From Aquabacterium sp. (GTDB lineage: Bacteria; Pseudomonadota; Gammaproteobacteria; Burkholderiales; Burkholderiaceae_C), in the NCBI RefSeq assembly GCF_030652515.1, contig NZ_JAUSAR010000188.1:159452-223451 (forward strand): a stretch of DNA of 64,000 bases. The letters run 5' to 3'. A model generated the notes under the pieces. That model saw only the letters and a list, made by a program, of their open reading frames with translations. It searched no databases and was not told the DNA's origin. This document shows positions 45,757 to 55,465 of this stretch, in pieces. The position numbers and the translations under genes were made by a program. Numbering within the stretch: position 1 is the first letter of the stretch; every line of letters begins with the position of its first letter.

Positions 45757-48700
45757 ATGGGACTGAATCTTTCGGTATTGACGGAGGCGCTGGCCTCTAT
45801 CGTCAAGCAATGGACGACTGAAAAGCGCCTCTACACCTTGTCTGCGCCCGGCAGCGGCTGCGCCTTGCCTGCCGACCTGATGGTCGAGAGCTTCGTTTTA
45901 GAAGAGGCCGTCTCTGAACCGTTTCAGCTATACGTCAATGCATTGGTCGTCAATGCTCACGTGGAACTTAAGCAGCTCTACGCACGGCCCATCACGCTCC
46001 ACACCACCCTGGCCGATGGCAGCCGTGCTCGTCGCAGCGGATATGTCACCAGTGCAGACTCGCTGGACGCGGACGGCGGCTTTGCCCGCAAGGGGCTGAT
46101 GATTCAACCATGGCTGGCATTGCTCAGCCACACCTTATCCAGCCGCCTTTGGCAGGACCGATCCATCATCGAGATCGTTGAGGACGTATTCGCCGACCAT
46201 CAAAGTATCGCGGCGTGGAAGTGGGACGACGACGTTCCATCCTACGTTGCCCAAGGTCTGTATGCAAGGAATGGCGGCAAGCGAAGCTATTGCGTGCAGT
46301 ACCGGGAGTCGGATCTGGACTTCGTCGCGCGCCTTCTGGCTGAAGAAGGCATTTGCTGGCGTGTGGATGAAGACGAAACCGCACCTGGTGGCCACACTGT
46401 TGTGTTCTTCGTCAACAGCGGCCAGCAGCCGGAGGACGTCACAAGCCAAAGCAGTCTCGGCGGACAAGGCATCCGCTTTCATCGCAGCAGCAGTCAGGAG
46501 GAGCAGGACAGCATCCAGGCCATGGGATCAGTGCGCCGTATCGGGTCAACCGGCATGGTAGTTCAGGGCTGGGATTACAAGGCCAACGCGGCCATCGTGG
46601 CAGATGTGCCAACACACCATGTATGGGGAGGCAATACGGCATCCAGTCTTCAAACCTGGCTGACCAGTTACGACCCTACGGGCGACTTCATCTTTGGCGG
46701 TCAGGCGGAGGCACAGTTTGCCGCCACGCGATTACAAGAAGCCCACGAGGCTCGCTACAAGATTTGGCTGGGCCGAGCCACTGTTCGGACCTTGCGTGCC
46801 GGGACATGGATGGCTGTCACTCAATCCACGCTGGATCCGCTCGCCTCATTCGGGATGGAAGCCGATGACAAGGAATTCTTCTGCCACGCCGTGCATGCCA
46901 TCGGGATCAACAACCTTCCGAAGGATCTGAGCGTTGCGATTGCAGTGTCATTGGGGCAAGCGCGCCTGCCTGAGCTTCGCCTGCCCATGGCGGATCAGTT
47001 TTCAGTTGACGAGGAAGGCCTTCACGAGCTGGCAGCGCTGACTGGATTTGCGTGCCAGTTCCAGGCCTTGCGGCGCAGCATCCCTTGGCGAGCCGTGCTG
47101 CTTGACGAGACCGGTCTTCGGCCCCGGCCGCGGCCAACGGCACTCGGGCCTCAGACCGCCATCGTGGTGGGCCCTGACGGTAGCACCGCCGCCAATGGCG
47201 CCGATGAGCTCTACACGGACAAGCTTGGGCGCATCAAGGTCAGGTTTCATTGGCAAGCCAACCCTTATGCGCCACAGCGGGCCAGCACAGATCACAGCTG
47301 CTGGATTCGGGTCGTGCAACGATTCACGGGTCCTGGGATGGGGCACCAGTTCATTCCGCGCATCGGCCAGGAAGTATTGGTTGGCTTCCTGAACAACGAC
47401 ATTGACCGTCCCTGCGTGATGGGCAGTCTGTACAACGGTCGGGGAGAAGGTGGCGTGCCTCGAACCCCTGGCGGCCAGGCATCCAAGCGCGTTACGGACG
47501 CCTTCGCCGAGTCAACCGACCACACCCCCAGCGGGCAGATGAATTTGGTAGGCGCTGGCGCTGGTGGCAACAGCCCTGCGTGGCACGGAGCTGCGCCTGG
47601 CGTGGCCAGAGAAGGCCAGGCTGCCCAGAACAACGCGACAGCGCTCAGCGGCATCAAGAGCAAGGAGTTCGGTGGGCAGGGCTACAACCAGAAGGTGTTC
47701 GACGACACGCCGGATCAGCAAAGGCTGCTGCTGCACACCAGCCAGAGTCAGACATGGCTCCAAATGGGCCACCTGCTGCATCAGGCAGACAACTACCGGG
47801 GAAGCTTCAGAGGCCAGGGCTTCGAGTTGCGGACCGATGCCTGGGGCGGTGTCCGTGCTGCACGAGGCGTGATGCTCAGCACCTTTGGCCTGAACAATGG
47901 CCTGGAAATGAGCTCAGATCCAGCTGGTGACAATGCTGCGGGCATGGCGTTGGCCAAGCAGGTGCAGCAGTTGGCTGCGACCTTTCACCAGGCTGCCATC
48001 ACGCACCAGACCGTGGGGCTCGCCTGCGCTGCCGGCAGCCTCCAAGCCAACCAAAGCACGCTCGACAAGTCGCTGTCGCCCGCTGCAGCACTGACCAAAA
48101 GCCTTAGCGGCATGGTCAGCCAGAACAGCTTGCCCACGGCCTTGAAAGATGCCGCGAACAAATCTGTCCAGGCAGGCCAGGGCCAACTTCCGCACATGGC
48201 TGACCCCAACATTGTCATAGTTGGGAAAGCAGGGGTAGGCCTCACCGCCGGACAAGACCTGCATCTGAGCAGTCAGGACACGACCAGCATCGCCAGCGGG
48301 CAGGACACCGATTGGGCAGTCGGTGGCCAGATGCGCATTCACACCGGTCAAGCCATCGGTCTGCTGGCTGGCGCCATCCAGCCCGGCTCTGAAGCAGCCG
48401 GCAAGGGTTTGACCGTGATCGCCGCGCAAGGACCAATCGATCTGCAGGCCCAGACCGGTCCCGCTCAAGTAGCGGCCAAGGATGTGCTTGAGCTGAAAAC
48501 GGCCAACGGCGTGGTCACCATCGCTGCGGCCAAACGCATTGTTCTGGCAGTGTCAGGCGGAGCGAGCATCACCATTGATGGAGGCTCCATATCGGTTGAA
48601 TGTCCCGGAAAGATCCTGGTTCAGGCGAGTCAGAAGAGCATGGTGGGTGGCGGCACCATGAACTACACCATGCCGGTCATGCCGAACAGCGAGACCTCAT

Positions 48701-48828
48701 GGGTCGCCATTGAAGGGCTCTACGACGATGCCTGGAGCACGCAGTGGCCACTTGAAAACATGAAGATCGCAGTCAATGGCAAGACAGCCATTGATTCTGT
48801 GAGCGTGAGAAAAATACCAGGGAATTGA
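45757..48828 (+). CDS. vgrG: Type VI secretion VgrG (TssI) spike protein
   Basis: 1,023 residues, ATG with AGGGA upstream. Gp27-like phage tail hub region at about 20-430, gp5-like OB region (DGSTAANGADELYTDKLGRIKVRFHW... HSCWIRVVQRF, about 470-560; the LGRIKVRFHW block is the VgrG signature), then the beta-helical DUF2345 region (about 690-960). It forms the trimeric tip that pierces target cells and carries effectors by its C-terminus. The effector gene starts at the next base after the stop. No T6SS structural genes are in the window, so this is an orphan VgrG cassette that relies on a system elsewhere. Confidence 0.93.
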   Translation: MGLNLSVLTEALASIVKQWTTEKRLYTLSAPGSGCALPADLMVESFVLEEAVSEPFQLYVNALVVNAHVELKQLYARPITLHTTLADGSRARRSGYVTSADSLDADGGFARKGLMIQPWLALLSHTLSSRLWQDRSIIEIVEDVFADHQSIAAWKWDDDVPSYVAQGLYARNGGKRSYCVQYRESDLDFVARLLAEEGICWRVDEDETAPGGHTVVFFVNSGQQPEDVTSQSSLGGQGIRFHRSSSQEEQDSIQAMGSVRRIGSTGMVVQGWDYKANAAIVADVPTHHVWGGNTASSLQTWLTSYDPTGDFIFGGQAEAQFAATRLQEAHEARYKIWLGRATVRTLRAGTWMAVTQSTLDPLASFGMEADDKEFFCHAVHAIGINNLPKDLSVAIAVSLGQARLPELRLPMADQFSVDEEGLHELAALTGFACQFQALRRSIPWRAVLLDETGLRPRPRPTALGPQTAIVVGPDGSTAANGADELYTDKLGRIKVRFHWQANPYAPQRASTDHSCWIRVVQRFTGPGMGHQFIPRIGQEVLVGFLNNDIDRPCVMGSLYNGRGEGGVPRTPGGQASKRVTDAFAESTDHTPSGQMNLVGAGAGGNSPAWHGAAPGVAREGQAAQNNATALSGIKSKEFGGQGYNQKVFDDTPDQQRLLLHTSQSQTWLQMGHLLHQADNYRGSFRGQGFELRTDAWGGVRAARGVMLSTFGLNNGLEMSSDPAGDNAAGMALAKQVQQLAATFHQAAITHQTVGLACAAGSLQANQSTLDKSLSPAAALTKSLSGMVSQNSLPTALKDAANKSVQAGQGQLPHMADPNIVIVGKAGVGLTAGQDLHLSSQDTTSIASGQDTDWAVGGQMRIHTGQAIGLLAGAIQPGSEAAGKGLTVIAAQGPIDLQAQTGPAQVAAKDVLELKTANGVVTIAAAKRIVLAVSGGASITIDGGSISVECPGKILVQASQKSMVGGGTMNYTMPVMPNSETSWVAIEGLYDDAWSTQWPLENMKIAVNGKTAIDSVSVRKIPGN

Positions 48829-50058
48829 ATGGCTGAGCCAAACCACGATTGGAAGGTCAACGTCCCGAAATCTGGCGACGTCACCGTCACCTCCTATCCA
48901 GAGATCACCGAGAAGGAAATCGACGACGACCGCAAGGGGTTGGTCGTTCAACTGCATGGCGCCTATGAGAACCTGGTGGAGTACATGGCGCCATTCCAAA
49001 GGGAGTGGGATGCTGGGCCCATGATGTCCATCGCGCAGAGCCTCCAGCATGGTGCAGGCGATGGCGCGGCGGCTTGGGGCGATGACTTCAAGGACATGTT
49101 CAAGAAGGAGACTTGGATCAACTTTGGCGGCAAGGTGAAGTCCATGGCCGGTTCGGCCATCGATGCTGGCCAAGACTACGCCACCAGCACCGCCAAAGAC
49201 ATCGTCAACCGGGCCAACAGCACTGCCAGCAAAGTTCAGGGATTGGTTGCCAACTCTGACACCACCCTCAGAAGCTGGGGCTGGTGGAACGCTCAGATTG
49301 ACGACCTGAGCAAACAGGCTCAGGCCGAAATGGACCGCTACGGCGAGAACATCTCCAACGCGGTTGACGCAGGACAAGAGATGGTCGAGAAGGCCCGCAA
49401 GTTCTACAAGCACCGCCAGGCCATCATGGACTTGCCCAGTTTCATTGCGGCGGGCAACGTCAAGGGCGTTCAAGGCTTTGTCGACACGGTGCTGGGCGAC
49501 ATCGATCCAGCCTTGGCAAAGTCGATCAAGCAGGATCCGAACTTCTATGTGGTTCTGGAGATCATCGCTGACCACGACAGCGCCGTCACCTACATGGCTT
49601 ACCTGGGTCTGATGATGGAAGCAGTGCCTCCCAATTTTTTCGCCTACATCTCAGGCAAAGGAGCGATGTACCTGCTGATCGAGGTGGTGACCTTGATCAT
49701 CACGGCTTTGCTGTCAGCCGGCGCTGCTGCGGCCGCCCGCGTCACCGCCTTGCTGGCCAGATTGGCAATGAGTAGCACCAAGGTGGCCAACGCCGCCAAG
49801 AAAATCGAAAAGGCCAAACAGGCCTTTGACGCATTCGTCAGGATGATTGAAACGATGACCGACGCGGCCAGACGCCTGCAGGAGATGGGCGAGAAACTGG
49901 CGGTCGCCCGACTGAGGGGCCTTCGATTCAAAGGAAGAACACAGCAAAAGCTGCAAGCACAGCGGACCTTGGCCAAACGCGATATCAGATGCCGTCGTTG
50001 TGGCAGCACAAAACATCGCACGCCACGCGGACCTCGCGGTGTGGTGGTTTACCGCTGA
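48829..50058 (+). CDS. T6SS effector, N-terminal/translocation part with membrane helices
   Basis: 409 residues; the ATG follows the vgrG stop directly (TGA-ATG). The first ~280 residues are helical with a coiled-coil feel; a hydrophobic pair of helices lies at about 280-320 (MYLLIEVVTLIITALL and the following Ala-rich helix), typical of T6SS effectors that carry a transport segment. The end reads RCRRCGSTKHRT, the start of a metal-binding Cys pair, and then stops. The AHH nuclease gene begins within 12 bases in another frame, so this and the next may be one effector split by a frameshift, or a naturally separate pair. Confidence 0.65.
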   Translation: MAEPNHDWKVNVPKSGDVTVTSYPEITEKEIDDDRKGLVVQLHGAYENLVEYMAPFQREWDAGPMMSIAQSLQHGAGDGAAAWGDDFKDMFKKETWINFGGKVKSMAGSAIDAGQDYATSTAKDIVNRANSTASKVQGLVANSDTTLRSWGWWNAQIDDLSKQAQAEMDRYGENISNAVDAGQEMVEKARKFYKHRQAIMDLPSFIAAGNVKGVQGFVDTVLGDIDPALAKSIKQDPNFYVVLEIIADHDSAVTYMAYLGLMMEAVPPNFFAYISGKGAMYLLIEVVTLIITALLSAGAAAAARVTALLARLAMSSTKVANAAKKIEKAKQAFDAFVRMIETMTDAARRLQEMGEKLAVARLRGLRFKGRTQQKLQAQRTLAKRDIRCRRCGSTKHRTPRGPRGVVVYR

Positions 50059-50063
50059 AAAGG

Positions 50064-50747
50064 ATGGGCATGCTCGGAAATACCTCCAAAGACAGTCAGT
50101 ACTTGAAATTGATGAACGGCTTGATCAAGGCAGACGGCAAGCATCCAAAGCACAAGGGAGTGAAGATGCAGGCGCATCACATTCTCTCTGCGGATGGCGT
50201 GAAGCTTTCTGGACTTGCGAGCAAGCTTGAGGATTTTGGCTACGACATCAACTTGAAAGAAAACTTGGCGTTTCTCCCTTGCACACTGCAGGGAGCGTGT
50301 CACCTGGGTGTTCAGCCGCACCGTGGAAACCACACCGCAATCAGTGACCGCGAGGAGTCGGACTATGACGATGATGACCACCCGCGCAGCTACCATCTGA
50401 TGGTGGCCAAGAAAGTTGAGATGCTGAAGCTGCCCGTGGACAAGGCCTGCACAGGATCCGATGATCCCGCCCGATCGCAGGTCAAACACAAGATGGATGT
50501 GCTGAGCAAATCCGTGCTCGGAATGATTTGTAGAACGCCCAACCTCGCGCGCCTGACGAAGATCGCGGATCACTTCTCGATAGGCAACCACGTCGGATGC
50601 TCGGGAGCGGACGCGGTGAAGGACCATCGTGAGTCGACGAAGTGTCCGACGGGCAGGAATCATCTGGAGCGCCAAGGCCCCGGCCAACGCAAAGAGAAGA
50701 TCAGTTATGCATCGATTGGGTTGTACGGCGCCGCGCCTGGAAAGTGA
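50064..50747 (+). CDS. AHH-type (HNH/Endo VII superfamily) nuclease toxin
   Basis: 227 residues if it starts at the ATG at 50064 (another ATG at 50070 has AAGGA five bases upstream). The AHH signature is MQAHHILSADG, followed by NLAFLPC and HLGVQPHRGNHT with the second His pair. This nuclease fold is used by T6SS and Rhs toxins to cut DNA in the target cell. An in-frame extension upstream to 49989 overlaps the preceding gene by 70 bases and shows CxxC-like context in another frame, which supports an old frameshift. The immunity gene follows directly. Confidence 0.75.
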   Translation: MGMLGNTSKDSQYLKLMNGLIKADGKHPKHKGVKMQAHHILSADGVKLSGLASKLEDFGYDINLKENLAFLPCTLQGACHLGVQPHRGNHTAISDREESDYDDDDHPRSYHLMVAKKVEMLKLPVDKACTGSDDPARSQVKHKMDVLSKSVLGMICRTPNLARLTKIADHFSIGNHVGCSGADAVKDHRESTKCPTGRNHLERQGPGQRKEKISYASIGLYGAAPGK

Positions 50748-50750
50748 ACC

Positions 50751-51392
50751 ATGAATGACTTTGATAACCAGTATTTCTTTGTTCTTCAACCGCGCGATGA
50801 CGAGAAGACTGTCGACGTATTGCCATTCTTGACGCCCGATGAGAGCACGGCCAAGTTGCCTTTCCAGTACGAGGTTCTACCGGTTGGTAGCAAGCCTTTG
50901 GTGTTCATCAATGGATTGAAAGAGATGGGGAAGAAGTATGGGTACTCCTTTGTCAGGACCCCGCCTTCTGTGCTGTTCGCAGGCAACCATCCTGTGGTTT
51001 CAGGAGAGATTAGAGACAAGCTGTTGAAGTTCGATTTACCAAACCTCGCGCTGCAACCAGCCATGTACATAGATGACTGGGGAAAGTGGCACGAAGACTA
51101 CTGGTACATGACTTTCCTTGACAGATTGGATTGCTGGGACAGGCAGGCCTCTGACTATGAGCAGGGAATCGAACCTATCAGGCTCGGCGGCTTTGAGCTC
51201 TACCAGATCTATCGTTTCAGCCTTGACGAAGACGTGCTCAAAAAGGTCCCTCTCACGGAAAGAACCATTTTTCAGATGGGTGGGGCTCAGGAAGGCTTTG
51301 TCGTTGCCCACCAATCTGTTGCTGCGGTCTTTCGCTCAGCTGGCAATGGTGCTCAGGTCTTGTCCATCACCGACTATCCCGACAAGTATTGA
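50751..51392 (+). CDS. Imm11 (DUF1629)-type immunity protein
   Basis: 213 residues, ATG three bases after the toxin stop. Imm11 family landmarks are present: GKWHEDYWYMTFLDRLDCWDRQ.SDYEQ, then GGFELYQIYRFSLDEDVL, PLTERTIFQMGGAQEGFVVAHQS. Imm11 proteins neutralise cognate polymorphic toxins by direct binding. Position right after the AHH toxin makes that toxin its target. Confidence 0.75.
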   Translation: MNDFDNQYFFVLQPRDDEKTVDVLPFLTPDESTAKLPFQYEVLPVGSKPLVFINGLKEMGKKYGYSFVRTPPSVLFAGNHPVVSGEIRDKLLKFDLPNLALQPAMYIDDWGKWHEDYWYMTFLDRLDCWDRQASDYEQGIEPIRLGGFELYQIYRFSLDEDVLKKVPLTERTIFQMGGAQEGFVVAHQSVAAVFRSAGNGAQVLSITDYPDKY

Positions 51393-51432
51393 GTCAACCT
51401 CATCGTCATTCGAGCAACCACTCACAGCCACT

Positions 51433-51900
51433 ATGTCTATCGACGCGACGCTTGGCTCACACGTTGAGCTGATTCATGGATCACGCCAGACGTTGGACAT
51501 GCGTGGGGAGTTTGCACTGCAGCAATCGTTTCATTTAGCCTGCTTGACATCCCGCTACTTCGGAGGCGGGCTTGTCAAGATAGGGGATTGGATGCCGGGT
51601 CTCACCTTGAGGGTGAACTGGGCCGAAGGTACGTGGCTGTCCGATCTACCCTCTTCCGCCCAAGTCATCCAAGAGCTCAACCTTGTGACTCAGCTGATAG
51701 AAAGTCGGTGGCTGGAGATTGAACATGACTTGCGCGCCTGGCATTCTGGCCCGAGGCAAAAGCCAATCCATTGGGTAGATTTGCCCGGGGAGATCACCGT
51801 GTCGTGGACCCATCGTGTAGCCAGGATTGAATCGCCGGCAGTCGATTTCACAGCGCACTGGCCGGGACTGCCACTTATGGCATGCCAAGCCAGCAGCTAA
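51433..51900 (+). CDS. Unknown small protein after the immunity gene
   Basis: 155 residues from the ATG at 51433, 40 bases after the immunity gene. No signal peptide and no recognised family. A few aromatic-rich strands (GGGLVKIGDWMPGLTLRVNW) suggest a beta-rich fold. It may be a second immunity or accessory protein of the cassette. The 165 bases after it contain no gene. Confidence 0.4.
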   Translation: MSIDATLGSHVELIHGSRQTLDMRGEFALQQSFHLACLTSRYFGGGLVKIGDWMPGLTLRVNWAEGTWLSDLPSSAQVIQELNLVTQLIESRWLEIEHDLRAWHSGPRQKPIHWVDLPGEITVSWTHRVARIESPAVDFTAHWPGLPLMACQASS

Positions 51901-52065
51901 GAAATTGCAATGTAGATCGGAATGAGCAGTGATGCTAACAAGTACCTTGAGTTGTACCTGTCGGCCGAGGCCGTCTTGATCTCCCTCGGAGGTGCTTGGG
52001 TGGCTTGGTGGCAGCTTGATGCTGCCAAGGTGCGCAACCGTCTCTCTGTTCGGCCCCTACTGCGC

Positions 52066-52860
52066 TTAAGGTGATCCAGCGAGCGGCCGAAGGCACGCGC
52101 CGAACTCTTTCGCATAGGCAGCAGTGATGGGCTTGTTGGGCGAATGCGGGTTGACGTTGTTCCGGGCGTTGATCCTATCGACCTTGTCACCATCGATGTA
52201 CGCGGACAGAGGCTTCTTACTGCCGTACCAGCCCTCCAACATGCCGCGTATCAGAATCTGACCAGCTATGTCTGGATCGAGCACCTTGTCAGGAGCCGAC
52301 ACCAGATCGAGGCCAAGCTTCGCGCCCGTCTTTTGGTAGTTCTCGCGGAGAGTGATCTGTACGAAGCCGCGCCCGTAGAAGCGCTGCCCATTGACGTCAG
52401 GCAGCGCGTAGTTGGCTCGCGCCGACTTTCCGGACTTGGCCGCCCTGTCGGCGAGCAGCTTTCCGATGGCCCGCTCGCGGCACCCCTCATCAGAGCCACA
52501 GCGCGGCGCTTCGCGCACTGGCTCAAAGGTGCCCATCGATTCCCGCCTGACCGTTCCCAACACGAAGGCGAGGCGATTTGCGTCGGCATCTCCGAACTTT
52601 TCCCAGCTATCGAGGAGATGATTGAGGCCCGCCTTCATTGGCTCCGAAAGCAATGTCTTGCCTTTAGTTACTGCTGCCGTGCCTTCATCATTTATCTCAT
52701 AGTTTTGCAGGACGGCGCACTTGTCGAAGAACCAGGCGCGATCCGCTTTGAACGGTGCACAGAATGAGGTGCCGGGAATCGCGCAGGCAAGTAGCGCAGC
52801 CATCGGTAGTCTCTTGACTAGGCCATGGCGTGCAATCGCCTTTGCTGCTATGCGAGTCAT
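52066..52860 (-). CDS. GH19-type muramidase/chitinase with signal peptide
   Basis: 264 residues from the ATG at 52860, with the strong ribosome site GGGAGGAAAGG. A basic start, a hydrophobic core (LPMAALLACAIPG) and SFCA form a signal peptide. The mature part has the GH19 landmarks: RRESMGTFEPVREA (catalytic Glu), NGQRFYGRGFVQITLRENY (substrate-binding motif). Such enzymes cut peptidoglycan or chitin. In a VgrG cassette, on the opposite strand from the others, it may be an effector or a cell-wall opening enzyme; the signal peptide points to periplasmic export by Sec rather than T6SS delivery. Confidence 0.75.
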   Translation of the reverse strand: MTRIAAKAIARHGLVKRLPMAALLACAIPGTSFCAPFKADRAWFFDKCAVLQNYEINDEGTAAVTKGKTLLSEPMKAGLNHLLDSWEKFGDADANRLAFVLGTVRRESMGTFEPVREAPRCGSDEGCRERAIGKLLADRAAKSGKSARANYALPDVNGQRFYGRGFVQITLRENYQKTGAKLGLDLVSAPDKVLDPDIAGQILIRGMLEGWYGSKKPLSAYIDGDKVDRINARNNVNPHSPNKPITAAYAKEFGACLRPLAGSP

Positions 52861-53255
52861 GTTCACCTTTCCTCCCGGGGCAGCATGGTTGCTGATTTGC
52901 GTGAAGCTAAGCCATCGTGGCACCGTCGTCAATCCTGGCAACGATAGGCAGCGCCTGGAGATGACGTGTGCGCGTTGCCGATTTCGAGCAGGTTGACCGA
53001 TCCCAGTGGGACGACTCCAGTTGGTCGCGTCGCCAGGCTTGGTGTTACGAAGTATGGCTGACTGCCATGAGCCAGTGGACCATGCTCTTCGAGGCTCCCA
53101 GCGTCGCTTTGAGGGTGCCTGTCGTTCACAAAGACCTTCGACGTTCCACGAACTAGGGGTTGCAGCTTCTTCGAAGAAAACTGAATATTTGGGAACTCGC
53201 GAATGCAAATCGCCAAGCGGGGCTTTTCCATCAGAACGCGTACAGGGAGTGGGCG

Positions 53256-54065
53256 ATGAAGATTGATGAGGCGTATGCGAGCTTGAACTTGATTCAAGAC
53301 TTCATTGCTCCGGGCAGCTCGAACCGGCCGGGGCAAAAATTAGTTCCTAGGTTTATCACGGTTCACAACACTGACAATGCCAGCAGCAATGCTAATGCGG
53401 CTGCCCACGCGAAGTATCAAAAGGGCGCTGACGCTCGCGCTCGAAAAGTTTCGTGGCATTTCACCGTCGATGACAAAGCAGCTTTTCAAAGCGTTCCAAC
53501 AAATGAAGTGGCGTGGCACGCGGCATCTTCGCAAGGTAACGGTAGCAGCATTGGTGTCGAAATATGTATGCATCCGGAGATGAACGTTTCCGACGCATAT
53601 AACAAAGCGGCACTGCTCATTGCGCTTTTGGCAAAGCGATCCAACATCCCCCTGCCGGCTGGCATCGTTCAGCACCATCATTGGTCGGGCAAACATTGCC
53701 CGCGCGTTTTGCGAGACAAGCCCGGAGGATGGGAGTCGTTCGTCCAATCTGTGGTTATTGCTCACAATGGACTCGAAGAGATCGAAGCTATCGATCTTCA
53801 GGCTGGGCACGATCATGACCACGGCGATGCAGCGGACCCTGTTGAATCGCCTGATGAATGGCGCGGTGATCACAAGGTTATCGCTAGAAAAGGCCTTCGG
53901 CTTAGGTCTGGACCAGGAACTGATTTCAGCACGATAACTATCTTGCCTTTTGGAACATCGGTAAAGGTACTGTCTCGCATGGCTGACTGGGTTCAAGTGC
54001 AGATAGATCCAGGCGAAGGCGCGGATGGCTTCGTTCACTCCGCATTTGTCGATCCACTGGGGTGA
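53256..54065 (+). CDS. N-acetylmuramoyl-L-alanine amidase with C-terminal SH3 domain
   Basis: 269 residues from the ATG at 53256 with AGGGAG. Amidase_2 (CwlA/XlyA type): ITVHNTDN (zinc His), VSWHFTVDD, SIGVEICMHPE, and HHHWSGKHCPRVL (zinc His and Cys). A linker rich in Asp/His leads to a bacterial SH3 domain at about 200-265 (KGLRLRSGPGTDFSTI, WVQVQ). It removes stem peptides from peptidoglycan. It has no signal peptide, so delivery by the T6SS into a rival's periplasm is the most sensible role. Divergent from the GH19 gene. Confidence 0.8.
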   Translation: MKIDEAYASLNLIQDFIAPGSSNRPGQKLVPRFITVHNTDNASSNANAAAHAKYQKGADARARKVSWHFTVDDKAAFQSVPTNEVAWHAASSQGNGSSIGVEICMHPEMNVSDAYNKAALLIALLAKRSNIPLPAGIVQHHHWSGKHCPRVLRDKPGGWESFVQSVVIAHNGLEEIEAIDLQAGHDHDHGDAADPVESPDEWRGDHKVIARKGLRLRSGPGTDFSTITILPFGTSVKVLSRMADWVQVQIDPGEGADGFVHSAFVDPLG

Positions 54066-54111
54066 TTACTGTCCCTCGGGACCTTGGAATTTATTCCAGA
54101 AGGGAGAGGCT

Positions 54112-55335
54112 ATGCAGACGGCAGTTAATGTGGTGCACGTTCAGTCTGTTGTAAGCGTGCTAATGCTAGTTGGCGTTTTGGTCGCCTCGACTCTTTTCCA
54201 ACAACGGGCAACTAAGCAGTACCGCAGGCTTCTCGATGAGATGGCACCCAGAGTAAAAAGTACAGAAATATTTCTGTCAGCTGAACGTTATTTCAAGCGC
54301 CGAGAGTGCGAAAACGTTTTCACATCAGGTCCACATGCTCTTCCAGTTTGGTTGCTGATATTCGTGGTGACGGCATGTTCAATCGGGACGTACTTTGGAG
54401 CCGTATTTTACGGAGAAAAGGGTGTGGATCCGGTGCCAAGTTTTGTCTTAGGCGGAGCCTATGCCATCGATCCTGCAGGTGCAATCGAAAATTTACATAG
54501 ATACCAGGCAGGTACGGCTTTCATAGGCTCTATGGCTTTCTTGGGTGCGTATCTCTGGGTCATCGGTCAGGTTGTCAATCGTATTGATAATAATGACATG
54601 AATCCGTCGACATATTATTTTCTCTCGATCCGGATCTTGACTGCTTGCCTCGTCGCAGCGCTGGCTCGTCACATTATTGAGGGCATTCCGCTTCTTCGAG
54701 GATTTGTTTACTCCGAAGGGGGCAAAGACGCCGAGTTTCCTGTAGGACTGGCAATCTTTGGATTTCTTATCGGCTGGAACCCTGCGCTATGGATTCAAGA
54801 AACTCTTCTAAGGATCGGTGACCTGATCAAAACTCAGATTCCATCTCAGCGTTGGCCGCAGAAGCAAGACTTGCCGTTGAATCTTACGCTATTGATGTTG
54901 CAAGGGATGGTTCCAGACAAGATTGATCGGATGAATGAGCTAGATATTGAGAATTGTCAAAAAATGGCGAGTGAGAATCCGATCATTCTTTGGATTCGAA
55001 CCGCTTATACATTGGAACTCATCCTTGACTGGATCTCACAGGCGCAGCTTGCCATCCGATTTGAGGGAGATACGTTCTATAAGCTCAGGGCTGTCGGGAT
55101 TAGGGACATTTTCAGCTATGGTGCAGCAATTTCGAATGAACAATCGCTAGATGCCATTTCAGAGAAGATTGGCGTTCCAAAGTCAATCCTCCTTAGTCAC
55201 GCAAGTTCAATGTTGACATGCCCAGCATGCGGGCGCCTCAAAGCGCTTCGCATGGCCTTGCTGCCAGAAGCTACGAATAAATCAGTTGGCCAGCTAAACG
55301 AAAAGGATTGCGATAGCGCAGGCTGTTGTGGGTGA
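54112..55335 (+). CDS. Polytopic inner-membrane protein, unknown (possible immunity or accessory)
   Basis: 407 residues from the ATG at 54112, eight bases after GGGAGA. Hydrophobic segments at about 10-28, 78-95, 135-160, 170-190 and 215-235 give around five membrane passes; the C-terminal ~150 residues are soluble, with two copies of an Asp/Glu-rich helix-turn pattern and a CPACG pair near the end. No family recognised. It starts 46 bases after the amidase gene and may protect the producer or hold the toxin at the membrane. AT-rich. Confidence 0.5.
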   Translation: MQTAVNVVHVQSVVSVLMLVGVLVASTLFQQRATKQYRRLLDEMAPRVKSTEIFLSAERYFKRRECENVFTSGPHALPVWLLIFVVTACSIGTYFGAVFYGEKGVDPVPSFVLGGAYAIDPAGAIENLHRYQAGTAFIGSMAFLGAYLWVIGQVVNRIDNNDMNPSTYYFLSIRILTACLVAALARHIIEGIPLLRGFVYSEGGKDAEFPVGLAIFGFLIGWNPALWIQETLLRIGDLIKTQIPSQRWPQKQDLPLNLTLLMLQGMVPDKIDRMNELDIENCQKMASENPIILWIRTAYTLELILDWISQAQLAIRFEGDTFYKLRAVGIRDIFSYGAAISNEQSLDAISEKIGVPKSILLSHASSMLTCPACGRLKALRMALLPEATNKSVGQLNEKDCDSAGCCG

Positions 55336-55465
55336 GAAGAAGTTGTCGGCTGAATGGCCCCCAACTTTCCAATAGGAAATTGCCAGATTAGGATTTTTCG
55401 CGAGCATCTTATACAAGAAAATATATCTTGTGTGCATTCATCATCACTAAACGGAGGTACAGAAT

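Noticed and set aside
48697..49575. Minus-strand frame of 292 codons opposite the T6SS effector
   Set aside because: Low-complexity antisense translation; the plus frame starts at the vgrG stop and continues the operon.
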